A DNA stretch of 64,000 bases. Source: Neoscytalidium dimidiatum (Eukaryota; Ascomycota; Dothideomycetes; Botryosphaeriales; Botryosphaeriaceae). The position numbers and the translations under genes are program-made. The DNA lies in assembly GCA_037367355.1 (NCBI GenBank), contig CM074701.1, forward strand, positions 2,232,001 through 2,296,000. The letters run 5' to 3'. The notes below the pieces were generated by a model that saw only the letters and a list, made by a program, of their open reading frames with translations, ran no database searches and was not told the origin of the DNA. Shown piece after piece: positions 22,606 through 35,295 of the stretch. Numbering within the stretch: position 1 is the stretch's first letter; each line of letters opens with the position of its first letter.

Positions 22606-24401
22606 GCGGACTGAAATGTTGAATTTCCGAATGCCTTTGATCAGAGGGGGGAAGGAAATGTTGTCTGTGTGTAGCTTTGAAATCAAGCACGGCTAGAGAC
22701 TCGGTGCGACGAGAGGAGGGACTAAGGTTCAGGGTTCATCAGCGCGGAGTTCTTCGGATACTCACGCGCAAAGAAAATTTCAGGGGCGCTGACAGGGTGC
22801 TGGATGTAATGTCGATGGGCCACTAAAAGCGTACAATGGGCTTTTCTGAGTGCGTAATTGGTTTCAACTTAGACGAAAGAGCCTCAGCGTTAATAAGGAA
22901 AAAGGGCTCTGGAATTTTTCTACCTTGGGTGGATTCAAAGGCGATTACCCATCTTTGTTGTTTTTCTCCGGTTCTTTTTTCTCTTTTGCTGTTAGGCTGA
23001 TCAGATAGAATTGTTAGTGTGGAATTGAATACCATTCCAATAGTGTGTTTTTTTTTGGAGGTTGATACTACGATCCGGAGACACTGTAACGGCCAGGCTA
23101 TCACATAGATAGTTGATACAATCGTCCAGACGTGCGTGTCACTAACAGTCTCGAGCGTATGAGTCCATGCGACAGCGTCAAATTTCCCTATGATGATCTA
23201 GCCATTAAGAATCCCGGGCTCCTCCGGTGGCATATTGGGTTTAGCAACACGTGCAGCTCACATCATTTGTTTGGCTCACCTCTCAGTCACTTTCAATTAT
23301 CTGCTTCGTTCGTTGCCAGTCATCCTTTTGCTGGTCTTGGTACATTCGTATTTCACACGCATTTCGCCTAAGATCCCGTTGAGTTTGTATCCTTCATGTC
23401 ACTTTTTAGGAAAAAAAAAAAAGGAGTAGTCAGCGGCTATGACAGAAGTTGTATATCGATGTCAACAGCAATACGGTTAGCACGGCACCAACTTTTGATT
23501 GTCACCATGCTTTGCCTCCAATTTACCCCGGTATTCTACGATCCACCATACGATGATTCCCATGGAAAGAGTTTCTCGATGCTGAGCGTAATGATCACTT
23601 GTTTTGTTTTTTTGTTTTTTTTAAAAAAAAAAGTTGATTAGCACCACATCCTATTCAAGTGCATCAAGTGAGCGACCAACACATAGCTGGGCGTGTGCCA
23701 GTGAGCCGCGGCAGAAGAGAGTGAAAAAGTGAAGACTTTCAATCAAGCATCAGAGGTACATGAGAGTTGGTGCAATACGGGCTTCATTCAAAGAGCTGAG
23801 GCAAGGGCAGGGCTTGAGGGGCCGAGCCAGGACAGGAGCATAGCGTTCGCCTGCCTTTTCCTTTCAACTTTTTTTTTGTTCTCTCTCCCTCCGTCTTCGC
23901 TCTCGCTCCCTCTTTCTGGCTTATACAGCTTGATGTACTCTGGTCGTTTTCGTTTTGATTCTTAGGACATGGTTTTTAGTGGGGAACGAAGGTTAGGTGG
24001 TTTGGTTGGTGCGAGTCGAGGACGCTTTCAGTGGGCGCTTGCACGAGGTCGATCCGGTGCAGCTGCTCAATGGAGATCCCGGAAACGTTGAACTACTACT
24101 TTGTGAAATGGGACTGGCAAACTGACTCCACTCGTCATGTTCTGGAGCCTACGACTTATAGTCCTACTTGCGGCGATAGCGTCGACTTTGTGCACGATGC
24201 GATATTTCGTATGCCCGCTTTCATATGCTAAAACTAGAGAATTTCCTCTTTTTTGGGGGGCTAGAACGTGCAGTTCCGCCCGAGACGACCTGTCTCCAGC
24301 TCCAAATCTATAGCTCGTCTACGTTACATTATTTCCTAATCGAACACTGACTCATTACAAAATGATTCCTTTTTTTTTTTTTTTTTCAATTTTCCCTTCC
24401 C
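22606..24401. other. Intergenic between convergent genes
   Basis: 1.8 kb with several long A or T homopolymers (near 23048, 23408, 23625 and 24368). No open frame has family resemblance. It contains the 3' ends of the WASp and asparaginase genes. Confidence 0.55.
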
Positions 24402-25605
24402 TCAAGGATGCAGCCCATCGAAAACGCTCCTAATCTCCTCGACGCCCAGGCCGGCCTGGATCGCAGCCTGCAGCAGGATCCTCGCCTTCTGCGGGTTCAG
24501 CCAGCCGCCGGCGACCATCCAGTCCTCGACGTCCTCCTTGGGCACGAAGCCGTCGACGGTGCGCCTGCTCGCGACCATGGGCACGCGGGTCGCGTTGAAG
24601 GCGGCGGCGGCGGCATCCTTGACGGCGTCGTCGATGGAGCCGGCGCCGCTGCCGGCGAAGACGAGGCCCTCGGCGCCGGCGTCGATGGCGGCGGGCACGA
24701 GGGCGGCGACGTCGTCCTGGTGGGTGTAGAGGACGGCGACGGTGGGGAGGGTGGTGGCGTCGGCGGGCGGGGGGAAGAAGGGCTTGTTGGGGACGAGGGA
24801 GGCGGCGTAGTAGAAGTAGGGGATCTGGTTGATGAAGAAGCCGAGCTGGCCCTGTTCGGTTGCGTAGAAGGTGTCGAGGCTGTTGGCGCTGTTCTTGGTC
24901 GTGTAGAAGGCGGAGCCGATGCGGCTGAGGTTTCCGTTGTTAGTTTTCGATGTTCGGGCGAAAGGGGGATGGAGGGGTGGGCGGGCAGGAAGAAAGGACG
25001 GGAAAAGGGATGGCTTACTCGTTCAACACAATCGTGACGCCCCTGCCACGCGCCTTCTCGCTGGCGGCCAGGCTGACGGCCTGATACAGATTCAGCGGGC
25101 CATCGGCGCTCAGGGCCGTTGCGGGCCGCATGGCGCCGACGACGACGACGGGCTTAGTCGAGTTGATGGCCAGGTCGAGGAAGAAGGCCGTCTCCTCCAT
25201 CGTGTCGGTGCCGTGCGTGACGACGACGCCCGAGACGTCGTCCTTCTCCAGCTCCTCGGTGATGTTGCGCGCCAGCGACAGCAGGATGGACGAGTTGATG
25301 TTCTGGCTGCCCACATTGGAGATCTGCTGCCCATAGATGTTCGAGATGTTCAGGATCTCGGGCACCGCGTCCACCAGCTGCTGCACGCCCAGTCCTACTT
25401 GGTAGCCGACCGTCTGCGCGGAAGACGTGCCCTGGGAGGCGATGGTTCCACCCGTTGCGAAGATGGTGACGTTGGGGAGCGAGGCGTTGATGCTCGGCTG
25501 CTCCAGCTCCTGGCGAGGGAGGATGGGGTAGGAGACGGGGGAGGCAATGGCGGTGGGGAGGAGGGCGGCAGCGGCTGCTGCCACCGAGAAGGTGTGGGAG
25601 AGCAT
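24402..25605 (-). CDS. Secreted type II L-asparaginase
   Basis: Exons 25605-25019 and 24924-24402 (intron 25018-24925, 94 nt) give 369 residues. A signal peptide (about 1-22) is followed by a short region and the first catalytic motif TGGTIAS (nucleophile Thr54). The second motif is HGTDTMEE (Thr133/Asp134). The splice joins N-D|R-I-G-S-A-F, a conserved asparaginase segment. Several N-x-S/T sites fit secretion. The enzyme hydrolyses asparagine to aspartate and ammonia outside the cell, supplying nitrogen. The reading is complete and both active-site threonines are present. Confidence 0.92.
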
Positions 25606-25736
25606 GATGTCTAGAAGAGGACTGGAAGAGTAGGAGAACTCTGCCTACACAGAGAAGAGCGGAAGAGAGACAGGGGACTGAGCAGCTCGGTGAAGAGAAG
25701 GAGAAAGGCGACGAATAGACGGCTCCGAACCGACGT

Positions 25737-25744
25737 ATTTATAC
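25737..25744 (-). promoter_or_regulatory. Candidate TATA box of the asparaginase gene
   Basis: TATAAATA on the minus strand, about 132 nt upstream of the start codon. It is supported only by sequence and spacing. Confidence 0.4.
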
Positions 25745-27881
25745 AGGGAGAAAGAGAAAGCTGCATCCTACCTGTCACTGACTCTTACCTACTAGAATGC
25801 CGCGGGTCCTGTCTATCAACGCTCGCTGCCATAGCCTCGATGCCGAGAGAAAAGTGAGCACGAACGCAATGGCGCGCCCTACGACCGGAGCGATTGTGTC
25901 ATCGAATTGTCTCCGCGCCGCGAGACGATCTGGCGAGAGGTCCGCTGAGCTCGCCGACAAGCTGCGGGTAGCTATCTCTTGCCTGCGCGTGGGGTACGTG
26001 CGGCTTTGCTCAGGCACGCACCCTTGCGGGGGTCGCAGCCACAACACAGCGGCCAACGACCATCGGCCTTGGCATGTACAGGGCCGAACATGACAGCGCC
26101 CGATCTCCCAGAAAGCCAGGTTCGAGGAGAGGGCCGGATGGTCTTGGCTGGCAAGATCCGCTGCGTCATGGGCCTGACTGAGAGATTCGGAAGGGCGGGA
26201 AGTCCCCTCGTGTCCGATTGCGAATACCGGGGCCCGCGGAAGCAGTCGATGGTGGTTGTGGTTGCTGATAGATTCGCATGACCTTATCGTGGCCGATGTG
26301 GAGGAGCCGTTCCGCATTCGGACGGCCGAAGGACAGAAGGGATCCCTATTCTCCAGCAATCCTCCACAGCAGTACAGACTAGGCGGTGGGCAGAAGTAGG
26401 GAGCGAGCAGGTGGGAGCCAGCGAGAGGGTAAGCTGCTGTCGATAGTACTTACGAGAAAAAAGACAATGGGGGAGAGATAGGGAACAGGCGGGTGGACCT
26501 TCTCGAGCCTCAATCCCGGCTCGTACGCGGCGGATCATTAGAGAGCCCGCCTCCCGGATTGGCCGACACCGCTGCCTCGCCTTCCTGGTTTTGCCGGCAT
26601 CCTTTGCAGCTTCGTGGATCAGGGGACGCAGCCAATCATCGCCGGGCCAACACACGTGCGACGGTGCTCGCCCGATCCGGTAATTGACGCACGCCTTCTC
26701 TCGACCATTACACACCAAGGCCGCGAGGGTCCCGTCAGGCTGCCAGCACGGAGACGACTACTGACAAGCAAAAAAATATTGGAGGTGGGCCGCAGCATCG
26801 TGGGCTGGTGCAGCTAACGAACAGCCGTGGCGCTACGCGTCAAAATTTGGTACTGGCAGATGAGGACGCGACACCGCCGAGCGATCGTGAGCGGGTTTCG
26901 TGGTGTTGGCATTACCCCTCCAAAACTGCCATGGGCCCGCAATCCGTTGCTGCATTACGTCGATTCTGCCTTCAGGCCTCCTCGAATCCCGCCCCTGACC
27001 TGGGAGATCTCTGGGGCCGCCTACGAGCCGAAAACTCACTGCCTCCGTCGCTCTTGGCGGAACGCTCGACCTGGAAAGCGTTGGTGTTTCTCCGAGAGTG
27101 AGGCATGCGGCACCGGAAAAAGCAGTAGTCGGCGACTTGGAACATTTCTCCATAAGGCACCGTGATGGCGAATTGGAGTGGTATACAATGTCGTCATCGG
27201 ACCGCATAGTAGCGTCGTAGGTGGTGGTTCATACAACTCGCCCAAAGGGACGCGGCGTACCCACCTGAACTCCAGAGCATAACCTAACAGAAACAGCACG
27301 GAGTGGAACATGGCCTCAGCCTCGAAGCATATCGTCGGGCTCCTTAACATAGGGGATTCGTATTTCCCACCCTCCAGCCAGTTCACTTCCGGGAATCCTC
27401 CAAACAACCCCTGTCAATCGAGCAACTCTCCACCACGCATCACCACGCCGCGGAAAATTTGGTATAGCAAGTTATTTATCTCGGTTGGTGAATCGTCCCC
27501 ACGTCCACTATGCCAGCAACGCCTGGTTGCGCCCCCATCAGATCATCGATCGTTCGAAATACAGGAAAGGGAGAGAATGAAAGAGAACCAAGCCCAAGCA
27601 GGAGGAGATTAAGCCACCCGAAAGTGATCTCGAAGAGCAACGCCAGATGCCAATGCCAAAACAGACCCCCTCCCATATTCACCTCTCGCCACCTCAAAGA
27701 AAATCGTACAGTGAATAGAGTTTTTTAACTCTTATGATCGTGTCTTTATGCGTCACGCTATCGCGTTCGCCTCCACTTCCAGTCGAGCAGAAATTTCGGT
27801 ATCGAATTAGAGCCGAGAAAGAAAAGAAAGGGGAGGATTCGCTTTGAGAGAGAGCCGATAGTTGATGGGAGATCTCAGACA
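25745..27881. other. Intergenic, no gene seen
   Basis: 2.1 kb between the asparaginase promoter and the 3' end of the Skt5-like gene. Frames up to 194 codons exist on the minus strand but overlap other frames, lack motifs and show no consistent splicing, so I leave them out. Confidence 0.5.
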
Positions 27882-28021
27882 TTACTTATCGTCGATAGGC
27901 AGCTCCCGGAAAACGGTACCGTTGCGCCTCAGCTTCTTGCGCCTGCGGTCCCTATAGAAAGATAATATCGGTGGAGAAACAAAATTTTGGAGGTGAAAGG
28001 CAGTGGGGATATTGGCTTTAC
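27882..28021 (-). other. Alternative 3' exon of the Skt5-like gene
   Basis: The last codons GTG-GTG-ATG-TAA overlap a possible donor (gtaaag, 28021-28016). Splicing to the acceptor ctatag at 27952 keeps the frame and replaces the CAAX stop with 22 residues starting DRRRKKLRRNG, ending at a TAA at 27884-27882. No strong branch site is visible in the 70-nt intron, so the unspliced CAAX form is my primary model. Either an alternative isoform or a chance frame is possible. Confidence 0.35.
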
Positions 28022-31000
28022 ATCACCACGCAGTTCTCCTCATGCTGCCTCTGGTTCGAACGAGACAGGCGCTCGCGGCCCTTCTGCGCCTTGGCACCGC
28101 CCTTCTTGAGCTCCTCGAGACGTTCGCGTGCCTTGGGGAAGTTGTAGGCTGTAAAAGGGAGAAAATTAGCTTATCGCCTCTCGGCTCCAGAGCTGAAAAG
28201 CAAGAATTAGACTTACAAGCTGCACGGCCATACCACCTCTTCGCCTCCTCCAAGCTCCTCGGACAGCCAATTCCAACTTCCGTGTAGTAACCCATCGCGA
28301 ACCTATCACTAGTCAGCACGTCTCCCCACAAACTGTTTTCATCTCGAGCACTCACATCGCCTTCGGCAGCGGCGGATCCGCGCACGCCGCCTTCCGCGCC
28401 CACAGATACGCCTCGGTATCGCTCTGCTCCAAGATGCCCTGGCTACCGGTGAGGTACCAACCGGAGAGCGCCAACTCGCTCTGGTGCTCCTCCTGCGCCG
28501 CCGCACGGGTATACCATGCGATACTGTTCCGCGGATCGACGGGGCAGCCCAAGTGCCCGTACTCGAACGCCTCGCCCAGACGGAACTGCGAGAACTTGTA
28601 TCCAAACTCGGCAGCCTTCTTGAACATGTCGAACGCGTAGCGCTCGTCGCGGGCGACGACGTCGGCGGCGGCATCGCGCGAGCCGGCCTTGTTGGAGTAG
28701 AGCAGGGCGAGCTCGTGCAGGGCGTGCGGGTTCTCCTCGCTGGCGTGGTCGGCGGCGCGCTTGAGCCAGGCGACGGCCTCGTGGGGCGACTTGGGCTGGT
28801 TCAGCAGGCCCTTGAGCTGGATCATGCCCATCTTGTACATGGCCGCGACGTCGCCCAGCGCGGCCGCCCGCTTGTACCACTGCACCGCCTTGACCGGATC
28901 CTTGCGCGTGCCGCCGCCGTCCTCGGCACCGATCTCGCAGCACACCGCCGTGCGGTATGCGGCTTGCGCGTGGCCCAGCTTCGCCGCTTCCAGGTACAGC
29001 GAGAACGCTTCCTTCTCGTTCGGCTCGAGGCCGAGCTGCCCGCTGCCCAGGCTGTCCGCCATGTAGAACATCGCCTCCGGGTACTTGCCGTGGGCGAGCT
29101 TCTTGACCATCTTGTGCGCTTCCATCGTGTAGCGCTCGCGGTTCTTGTTGCGGGTTTTCGCATCTGCGCGGCCACCCTCGTCCGCGAGCACCGCGGCGGC
29201 CTCGACGAGCTTCTTCGCCAAGCGCAGCTGCAACTCCTTGTCGCTCGGACGGGCTGCGGCATCGCTGCGCAGACGGGACAACGCCTCCATGGTGATTGGG
29301 TCGGACATGCGACGAGACCTCCTCTTGGAGCCAGTAGGAGAGGGACCGCCGGGGACATTGGGATTGCCGCCATTATGCTGCCGGATAGGGATGGGTTTCC
29401 CTTGCTGCTGTGCCGGCTGGCCTCCCTGCTGCTGCAATCCCGGGCGTACGGGAGTGGGATGGTGCGGTAGAGCATCGGGATCGTTCTTACGCTGGTCGAC
29501 CGGGCTCATCACATTGTTGCCCCGTTGGCTGACAGGACTCATTCCATTATTGCCTCGTTGATCGACCGGGCTCATGACGTTGTTTCCTCCACGTGGACCC
29601 ATGTTGGTCTGAACAGGCGGGCCGCGAGCCCTGTGATCGGGGAGCGGTCCGTTGGGAGGACCGTTATTGTAGCGTCCGTTTGGTCCAGGGTCCGACCTCT
29701 GACTCATGTCCGTGGCATTGCGCTGGAGCTGCTCAGGACGACCTCCGTAAGGACGGCCACCAGGAGGACCTTGAGGAACTGGAGGGCCTGGAGTTCCGCG
29801 AGGAGGTCCATTCGGCGGCTGGCCGCCCCAACCGGGTCCAGGAGCTCCTCGTCCATGCCCATGCGATGTGCCCGGTCGTGGCGGCGGGGGTGCCTGTCCA
29901 TAACCATCGTAACCGTCGTAACCACCATATCCTCCCTGATCATTGAACGTCTGACTCCGCGGCAAATTGGGCACTGGTGGCGCATCGGCCGGCATCTCAG
30001 CGACGTAGTTAGGGTTCTGGCCGCGGTTGAAGTCCGGCTGAGATCTGCTCCTGTGCAAGGCTTGGCCCTGGTTATAATTAGAGTTGGATCGTCCGCGCGA
30101 TTCCGGGGGGAAGTTCTGTCGATGCGCCTGCGGGGTGTTGTTGCCCGAGCCTCCGGATAGATGATCCTCAAACGATTGGCCACGCCTGTGATTCGGTACC
30201 TGCGGAACACTATCAAAGTCGGGCATCTCAGCCTCAATAGCTTCCTCTCGGCTTAATGGCTTGCGAGGATCATGATTGTGCTGACTGTGATTGTTGTTGT
30301 AGTAAGTGTCGTAGACGTCTTCCACAGTATCACGTTTGTCGGGCTGGTACTTAAGAGGGGCATAAGCTGCTGCAGGAGCTGGAGCTTGAGCTTGGGCTTG
30401 CTTGAGAGGCGCTGGCCTGTTTCGATCGCCGCCTGCGGTCGTGGGGCGCGGGGGAATGTAGCTCCCAGACTCAGGACCGTGATAGCCAGCCACTGGACCA
30501 GGTTCCTGCCATTGTTCGAACTCGTCTTGATAGTTCTGCGGCATGGTCTGCGAGCGCTGTAGCTGGCGGGGTTGCTCGGGAGAACCAAAGGGCATGCGGA
30601 ACCCGCCAATGGAGCCGTCAGGCTTGGCGGTATGCGATCGTTGCGGCGGGGGAGGGCGCTCGAATTGGTCGGGTCCGCGTGCGTATCCGGGCATCTTAGG
30701 CCTGTTGCCGTCCAAACTGGGGCGTGGTCCGTCACTCGCCTTGCTCATCTTCCGCGGGGCCTGCCTAGGATGTTCGCCACTGGGCCTGGGAACTCCGGGA
30801 GCGGTCTTCATTATTTCATTAGCGATGTCGTCCTCGAGTGTGCGATTCTTAGATCTTGGGGGGCTCTTTTTATTCGGAAATACCGGAAAAGGGTTGTCGA
30901 AGGGCAGTGCTTCGGGTGAGGCAGGGCGATTCATCGCTACGCAGCTGTCAGCATGATTCCCACAGGTTGCCAATCGCAAACTACTCACGTTGTCTGGCAG

Positions 31001-31514
31001 CGCGCGGGGGCGCATTCTGCGGCGGGGGCCTGCCGCGACCCATCGGTTCACCGTTGGGGCCAAAGTCTTGTGGAGGACGTCCGTTTGGCGGCGCACCCCG
31101 CGGAGGTGGGCCTCCGTAGCCTCCTCTTCCTGGCGGAGGACCATATCCTCCACGACCTCGAGGCGCAGGGCCGGGACCTCCACCGCGACCTCGCGGCGGG
31201 CCTTGACCATAGTTCTGTGGCGGTGGCGGACCTCCGTTCATCCTTCCGTAGCCTCCTTGAGGAGGATTCTGGCGCGGCGGCGGCGGCGGGCCCTGCTGGT
31301 AGTGGCCTCCGCTGTATCCTCCGCCGTAGCCGTCGTCATAGTAGCCATTCTGGTTCTGGTATCCGTCGTCGTAGCCGTATCCGTCGTACTGCTGGGCCTG
31401 CCCGTAGCCGTTATTGTAGTGAGCGTCGTCGTAGGGGTTGCCCTGGTCGTAGAACTGCTGCTGCTGCTGCGGCGGCGGCGGCGGGCGGTAGTTCTGGCGC
31501 TGGTCATAAGCCAT
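28018..31514 (-). CDS. SKT5: Skt5/Chs4 chitin synthase activator with Sel1 repeats and CAAX box
   Basis: Four exons: 31514-30989, 30936-28356, 28302-28217 and 28148-28018; introns of 52, 53 and 68 nt; 1107 residues. The N-terminal 175 residues are Gln/Tyr/Gly/Pro-rich (prion-like, with RGG and GGYGPP repeats). A long Pro/Asn/Arg-rich disordered part follows to about 640. A run of Sel1/TPR-like repeats (A-x-x-x-Y-x-x-A-A-x-x-G-x-x-x-A type) fills the last third and crosses introns 2 and 3. The protein ends in ENCVVM, a prenylation box like that of yeast Skt5. Skt5/Chs4 recruits and activates class IV (Chs3-type) chitin synthase at sites of growth and septation. An alternative spliced end that removes the CAAX stop is listed separately. 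Confidence 0.88.
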
Positions 31515-32546
31515 GTTGGGCGGCGGCGGCGCGACTTGCGCAGCGCTGGTTGGAGAGAGAGCGGTGGATTTGTTCGGATCAGTGTACAGTTCGATGCGGG
31601 CGTGGAGTGTAAGGAGCGTCGGGCCTTCACGGGCTTGCGAGGCCTGCCATGCAATAAGGCGCTTTGGCACCTTAAGTCGCAGGCAGTCGTGTTCGTGTGC
31701 GTTTGCGGGAGGATGGTCGGGTGGTCTGGGGCGCTGGCAGCTGGTCGAGGCTGAAATTGCTCGGTTATGAGCAGATCACCATGACTTGGCCTGCGGCAGC
31801 AGCGACAACAATCACAATTACGGATGCTGCAGCGGCCGGATTGGGAGCTGAAGCTCGACGTGTCGGAGGCTAAGCAAAGCTTGCGCTGGAGATTGATGCG
31901 TTTCAAATCACCCCGGCGCACAGGGTCGGTTCCTGGAGCAGAGGCGGGCGGAGGCCAATGGCGGCCGTTGAGCGCAGAAACGCCGCCGGTCAGGGTCGCA
32001 CCGGAGCGGCCGCGCTGACGGGCTGCGGAGCTGGGGAGCTGGGTAGCTGCCTGCGAACGCGCGCAAAGGGAGCGACTGGGGCGAGGGGGGCGCGCGCGCG
32101 ACAGCGACCTGGGTGGAGGAGGTGTTTGCCCGGAAGCGCGCGCACCTCTCCGTGCTACCTCGACGTGTAGCGGGCGCCAGACACGCCGATGGTGGCATGA
32201 CGGCCAATCAATGCGTGCCCAGCGAGCTGCAATTTCAAGTGCCGCCGCCCGGCTCGGCGCCGCAGCGCGATGCAGCAGCGCAGCCTGGCAGACGGACGCC
32301 GGACGCCGGACGAGGGAATCCCCAGCCACACACAGCGCTGCACCGCCACCGAGACCGCGACCGCGACTGAGCCCCGAAAATCGATGACACGGACGATCGG
32401 AGGCCAATCGCAGCCACAACACCTCTCCCAGACACGTCTCGAGCGCCCCCGCGTGACTTCAGCATTCCTCCTCCCTCCGTCGCCCTGCTTCTCAGCATCT
32501 CCGCTGCCTTGATTCTGCCCCTCTAAGCCCCCTCGCCACCGCCAAC
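31515..32546. other. GC-rich divergent promoter region
   Basis: About 1 kb between the divergent Skt5-like and CBP4 starts. GC-rich around 31950-32350 with CT-rich leader sequence just before 32547. No gene is supported. Confidence 0.5.
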
Positions 32547-33218
32547 ATGCCCGGTGCCGGCCTCTGGTTCAAGATGCTCTCCGCGTGGGTCCGCCGCCGT
32601 CTCTGCTGCGACCTCTGACACTGACAACAGCTGCACAGGGGCGCTTTGTTGTGCATTGGAGGTCCCGCTCTCGTCTACTACGTGTCTCCAACTGAGGAGG
32701 AGCTGTTCAAGGTATGCGTTTTACCTGCGTCGATCATGCCTCTATCCTCCCCCAGCTCCATCATCATTTGAGTCATGCTCCCCGTGACACTGCATCATCC
32801 CTCTACTTCAATTGAGTTTCATCGTCCGATTGGCCAATGCTTCCGCTTTCTTGTGCTCCTCGCCCCATTCAATCCTCACCTGGATGGCACCGCAGCTCAC
32901 ACGCCAGCAGAAGTACAACCCGGAGCTGCAGAAGCGCTCCCTGGAGAATCGTATCGGGAAGCAGCAGGATTTCGACGACTTCGTTAACAGGTTAAAGGAG
33001 TACTCCAAGTCTGACAAGCCAAGTATGACCTAATGCTCACGGTACGCCTGTCATGCTTTGGGTGCTGACTGCGTATTATAGTTTGGGAAGCTGCAGAGGA
33101 AGCACAGCGCAAGCACTCCGCGCTGCAGCGCCAGAAGATTCTTGACGATCAACGCCAGTTGGCCGCCGATGTGGAGAGAAGACGTCAAGAAATTCGACAG
33201 TCGACTGGGGACCAGTAG
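32547..33218 (+). CDS. CBP4: CBP4, cytochrome bc1 complex assembly factor
   Basis: Four exons: 32547-32584, 32639-32711, 32911-33022 and 33082-33218; introns of 54, 199 and 59 nt; 119 residues. The spliced product has a hydrophobic segment ([16 protein letters not shown], about 14-30), the hallmark TEEELFK followed directly by [10 protein letters not shown] and [18 protein letters not shown], and a charged coiled C-terminus. These match fungal Cbp4, an inner-membrane protein needed for cytochrome b assembly with Cbp3-Cbp6. The four small exons look like noise unless joined. The second intron is unusually long for this window, but its acceptor is fixed by the FK|KYNPEL join. Confidence 0.9.
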
Positions 33219-34837
33219 AACCTGCCCACTCCGCCTGTCGCACATCTCCTTGCTATCCCCTCTTGTTGTATGATATCACCCGTTGCCTGTACCATAAAGT
33301 ACCACTGCAAAACATGCGTGGCGCCAAACATGAGTGCATACGAATCTATTTTGGGCTCTCTTCATCTTGCGTCACTGCTCTCCTCGTCTCTACCTCCCCC
33401 TTTCCTCCGCTGGCTTGCCCGGCAAGCGTTGCCAGAGGCTGAACATCGTCGATATTTTGGGCAAACGTTAAACTAAAACAGGACGCGCACAACCTTCGAT
33501 GCTTTCGGGCTGTTGGCTTCCGATGCGCAGAAACGGGCACTGCATGGGTCGAGGTGGTGTGCAGCAGCGCCAGCCTCTTCCACACCCGCTAAACCACGTG
33601 GGGTAATCCTCGCCCCAAGTAGCTTCTTCAACCCGTCGAACTGCAGTTCCAGAACGGCTCGGGCACCATCGCACTCGCAGAGGCTGACAAGGGAATATAG
33701 GTGGGTGCGCACCATGCCGTGCTCTGACCCAGACAGGAACCGTCGCGACATTTGCAAATAAGGTTTGAGGGAGCAATCCGCAACGGGAGGTGGGATGCAC
33801 AGGCCGGGTATTTGGGGCCAGATGCATGACCGCGGGCAGCTGGATAATGTGACGGGTAACCTTGCCGCCAATCCTCATCACCACGTGTAGTAGCGCGCCC
33901 GCCCGCTACTCGGCTCCCCATGCTAGAGAGCCGCATGCTATACGAGTATTCCGTATTCTTCCTCAACGTCCTTTCATCTCGTCTCGCCGCATCTGCGACT
34001 CTGCCGCAAATGAACGTGCGGAATTATTAGGCAGATATTGCCCCGTAACCTTGCAATTTGAGCCTGTTCGCAAACAAATAAGCCAAGCCGCAAATCGCGA
34101 ACGATAAAAAGCGGGTTCAAGCAGTCGTTGCTTGCGCACTGGCTTCTCGTGCTAGAAAGCCAAGGTCGATTAAGGCGGAAACTTTTTTGCTATTTTAGAG
34201 CGTGCGGGATGCTCATCGATCTCAGACGCAGGGTGTTGGAGGCCAAGGTTTATCCTGTCTCTGTAGACAAGATCTGGACTTGACGATATATTGAGGGTTC
34301 GGTTCCTGTGTCAGGAAATGGTTGCCGCAAAATAGAACATTGGCACGTGTGTACTGGCAACAACTTTATTCAAGTGGACGAACACGTCTAAGAGAAGAAC
34401 CGAGGCAACGTCGAGTTGTAGCAGCGACGTTGAGAGAATTGTATTTTGAGTGCTTCACAAACGCTTCACCTCCATGATCGTGGCATGACCAAAGGATGAT
34501 AGCAGTCTTCAACATTTTCCCCGACACTCCTGCTCTTCATGGCTGGCATTACTTTATTGAGAACCAAGGCTGGAAGGTGGTTTACTCTATTCGAGAGTAT
34601 TACAATTTCTAGAGGCATTGGCCGTCCTTCGTAGGTGTATACAGTCATCATATAACCAGAAGGAGAGTATATATCGTGATCAATGATCAGGCACACGAAT
34701 AGGACGTAGACAGCGAACCTATAATAAAGCATATATAAGAGGAAAATAAAAGGCCTAGAAGCGAGATAAGGTGTTTACCACTATAATTTTCCATGATCTA
34801 AAGCTTAAAAAAAAGCTTATCCGTCACCGCAAACTTA
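33219..34837. other. Intergenic, becoming AT-rich
   Basis: 1.6 kb with no supported gene. From about 34000 the base composition shifts toward AT, marking the start of the degenerate region. Confidence 0.5.
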
Positions 34838-34989
34838 TGTTACAGCGGGTGCCGACCGTGTTGGGTTTCAGTCGGTGCTGCACGGCCACTCGGCCAGCCT
34901 TCCGCTAGTCGACTGGCAAAAGGCACTACAATGATCAGCCTGGAGGCTGATCTTGTCCTAACAACTCTATAACAGGCAGGTTCGTAACA
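34838..34989. mobile_element. Solo-LTR-like element, 152 bp
   Basis: Begins TGTTAC and ends GTAACA (perfect 6-bp inverted termini, TG..CA rule) and is bracketed by the direct repeat ACTTA at 34833-34837 and 34990-34994, a 5-bp target-site duplication. Inside is a hairpin, gatcagcc/ggctgatc, near 34933-34952. No coding sequence is attached, so it is a solo LTR or a short non-autonomous element. Confidence 0.7.
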
Positions 34990-34994
34990 ACTTA

Positions 34995-35295
34995 CAAATA
35001 TTTGCAAGTCCAAGACAAGTTTTCCGTCCTATTCGCGCAATAAAAATCCTACTAATGTGTTCGATTTTAGCGTCGTAGACATCTAGAAGAACTTCTGCTT
35101 GAATGATTAGTTGCTAACTTAAGGTATTCTCTGCTTATGATCCTCGAGTTCCTTGACTATATCAGTACTTACATTATGTCAGACTATGGTATTGATGGTA
35201 GAAAACTCGAAGGCCGAGCTATATTGTCCGTTCGGTGAAATTTCGCCGCGCAGGATTGTCTAATAAGTCCTATATCTGGCGCTCTAGAGGACTCT
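34995..35295. other. AT-rich gap, no feature
   Basis: About 300 bp of AT-rich sequence between the 152-bp element and the retropepsin-like relic. Nothing recognisable. Confidence 0.4.

Noticed and set aside
21664..22686. A Gly-rich 340-codon minus-strand frame opposite the WASp polyproline
   Set aside because: It is the complement of CCN codons (GGN), not an independent gene.
34838..34963. The LTR ending at the earlier CTAACA (34958-34963)
   Set aside because: The flanking bases there do not match the left flank; the end at 34989 gives a perfect ACTTA duplication.
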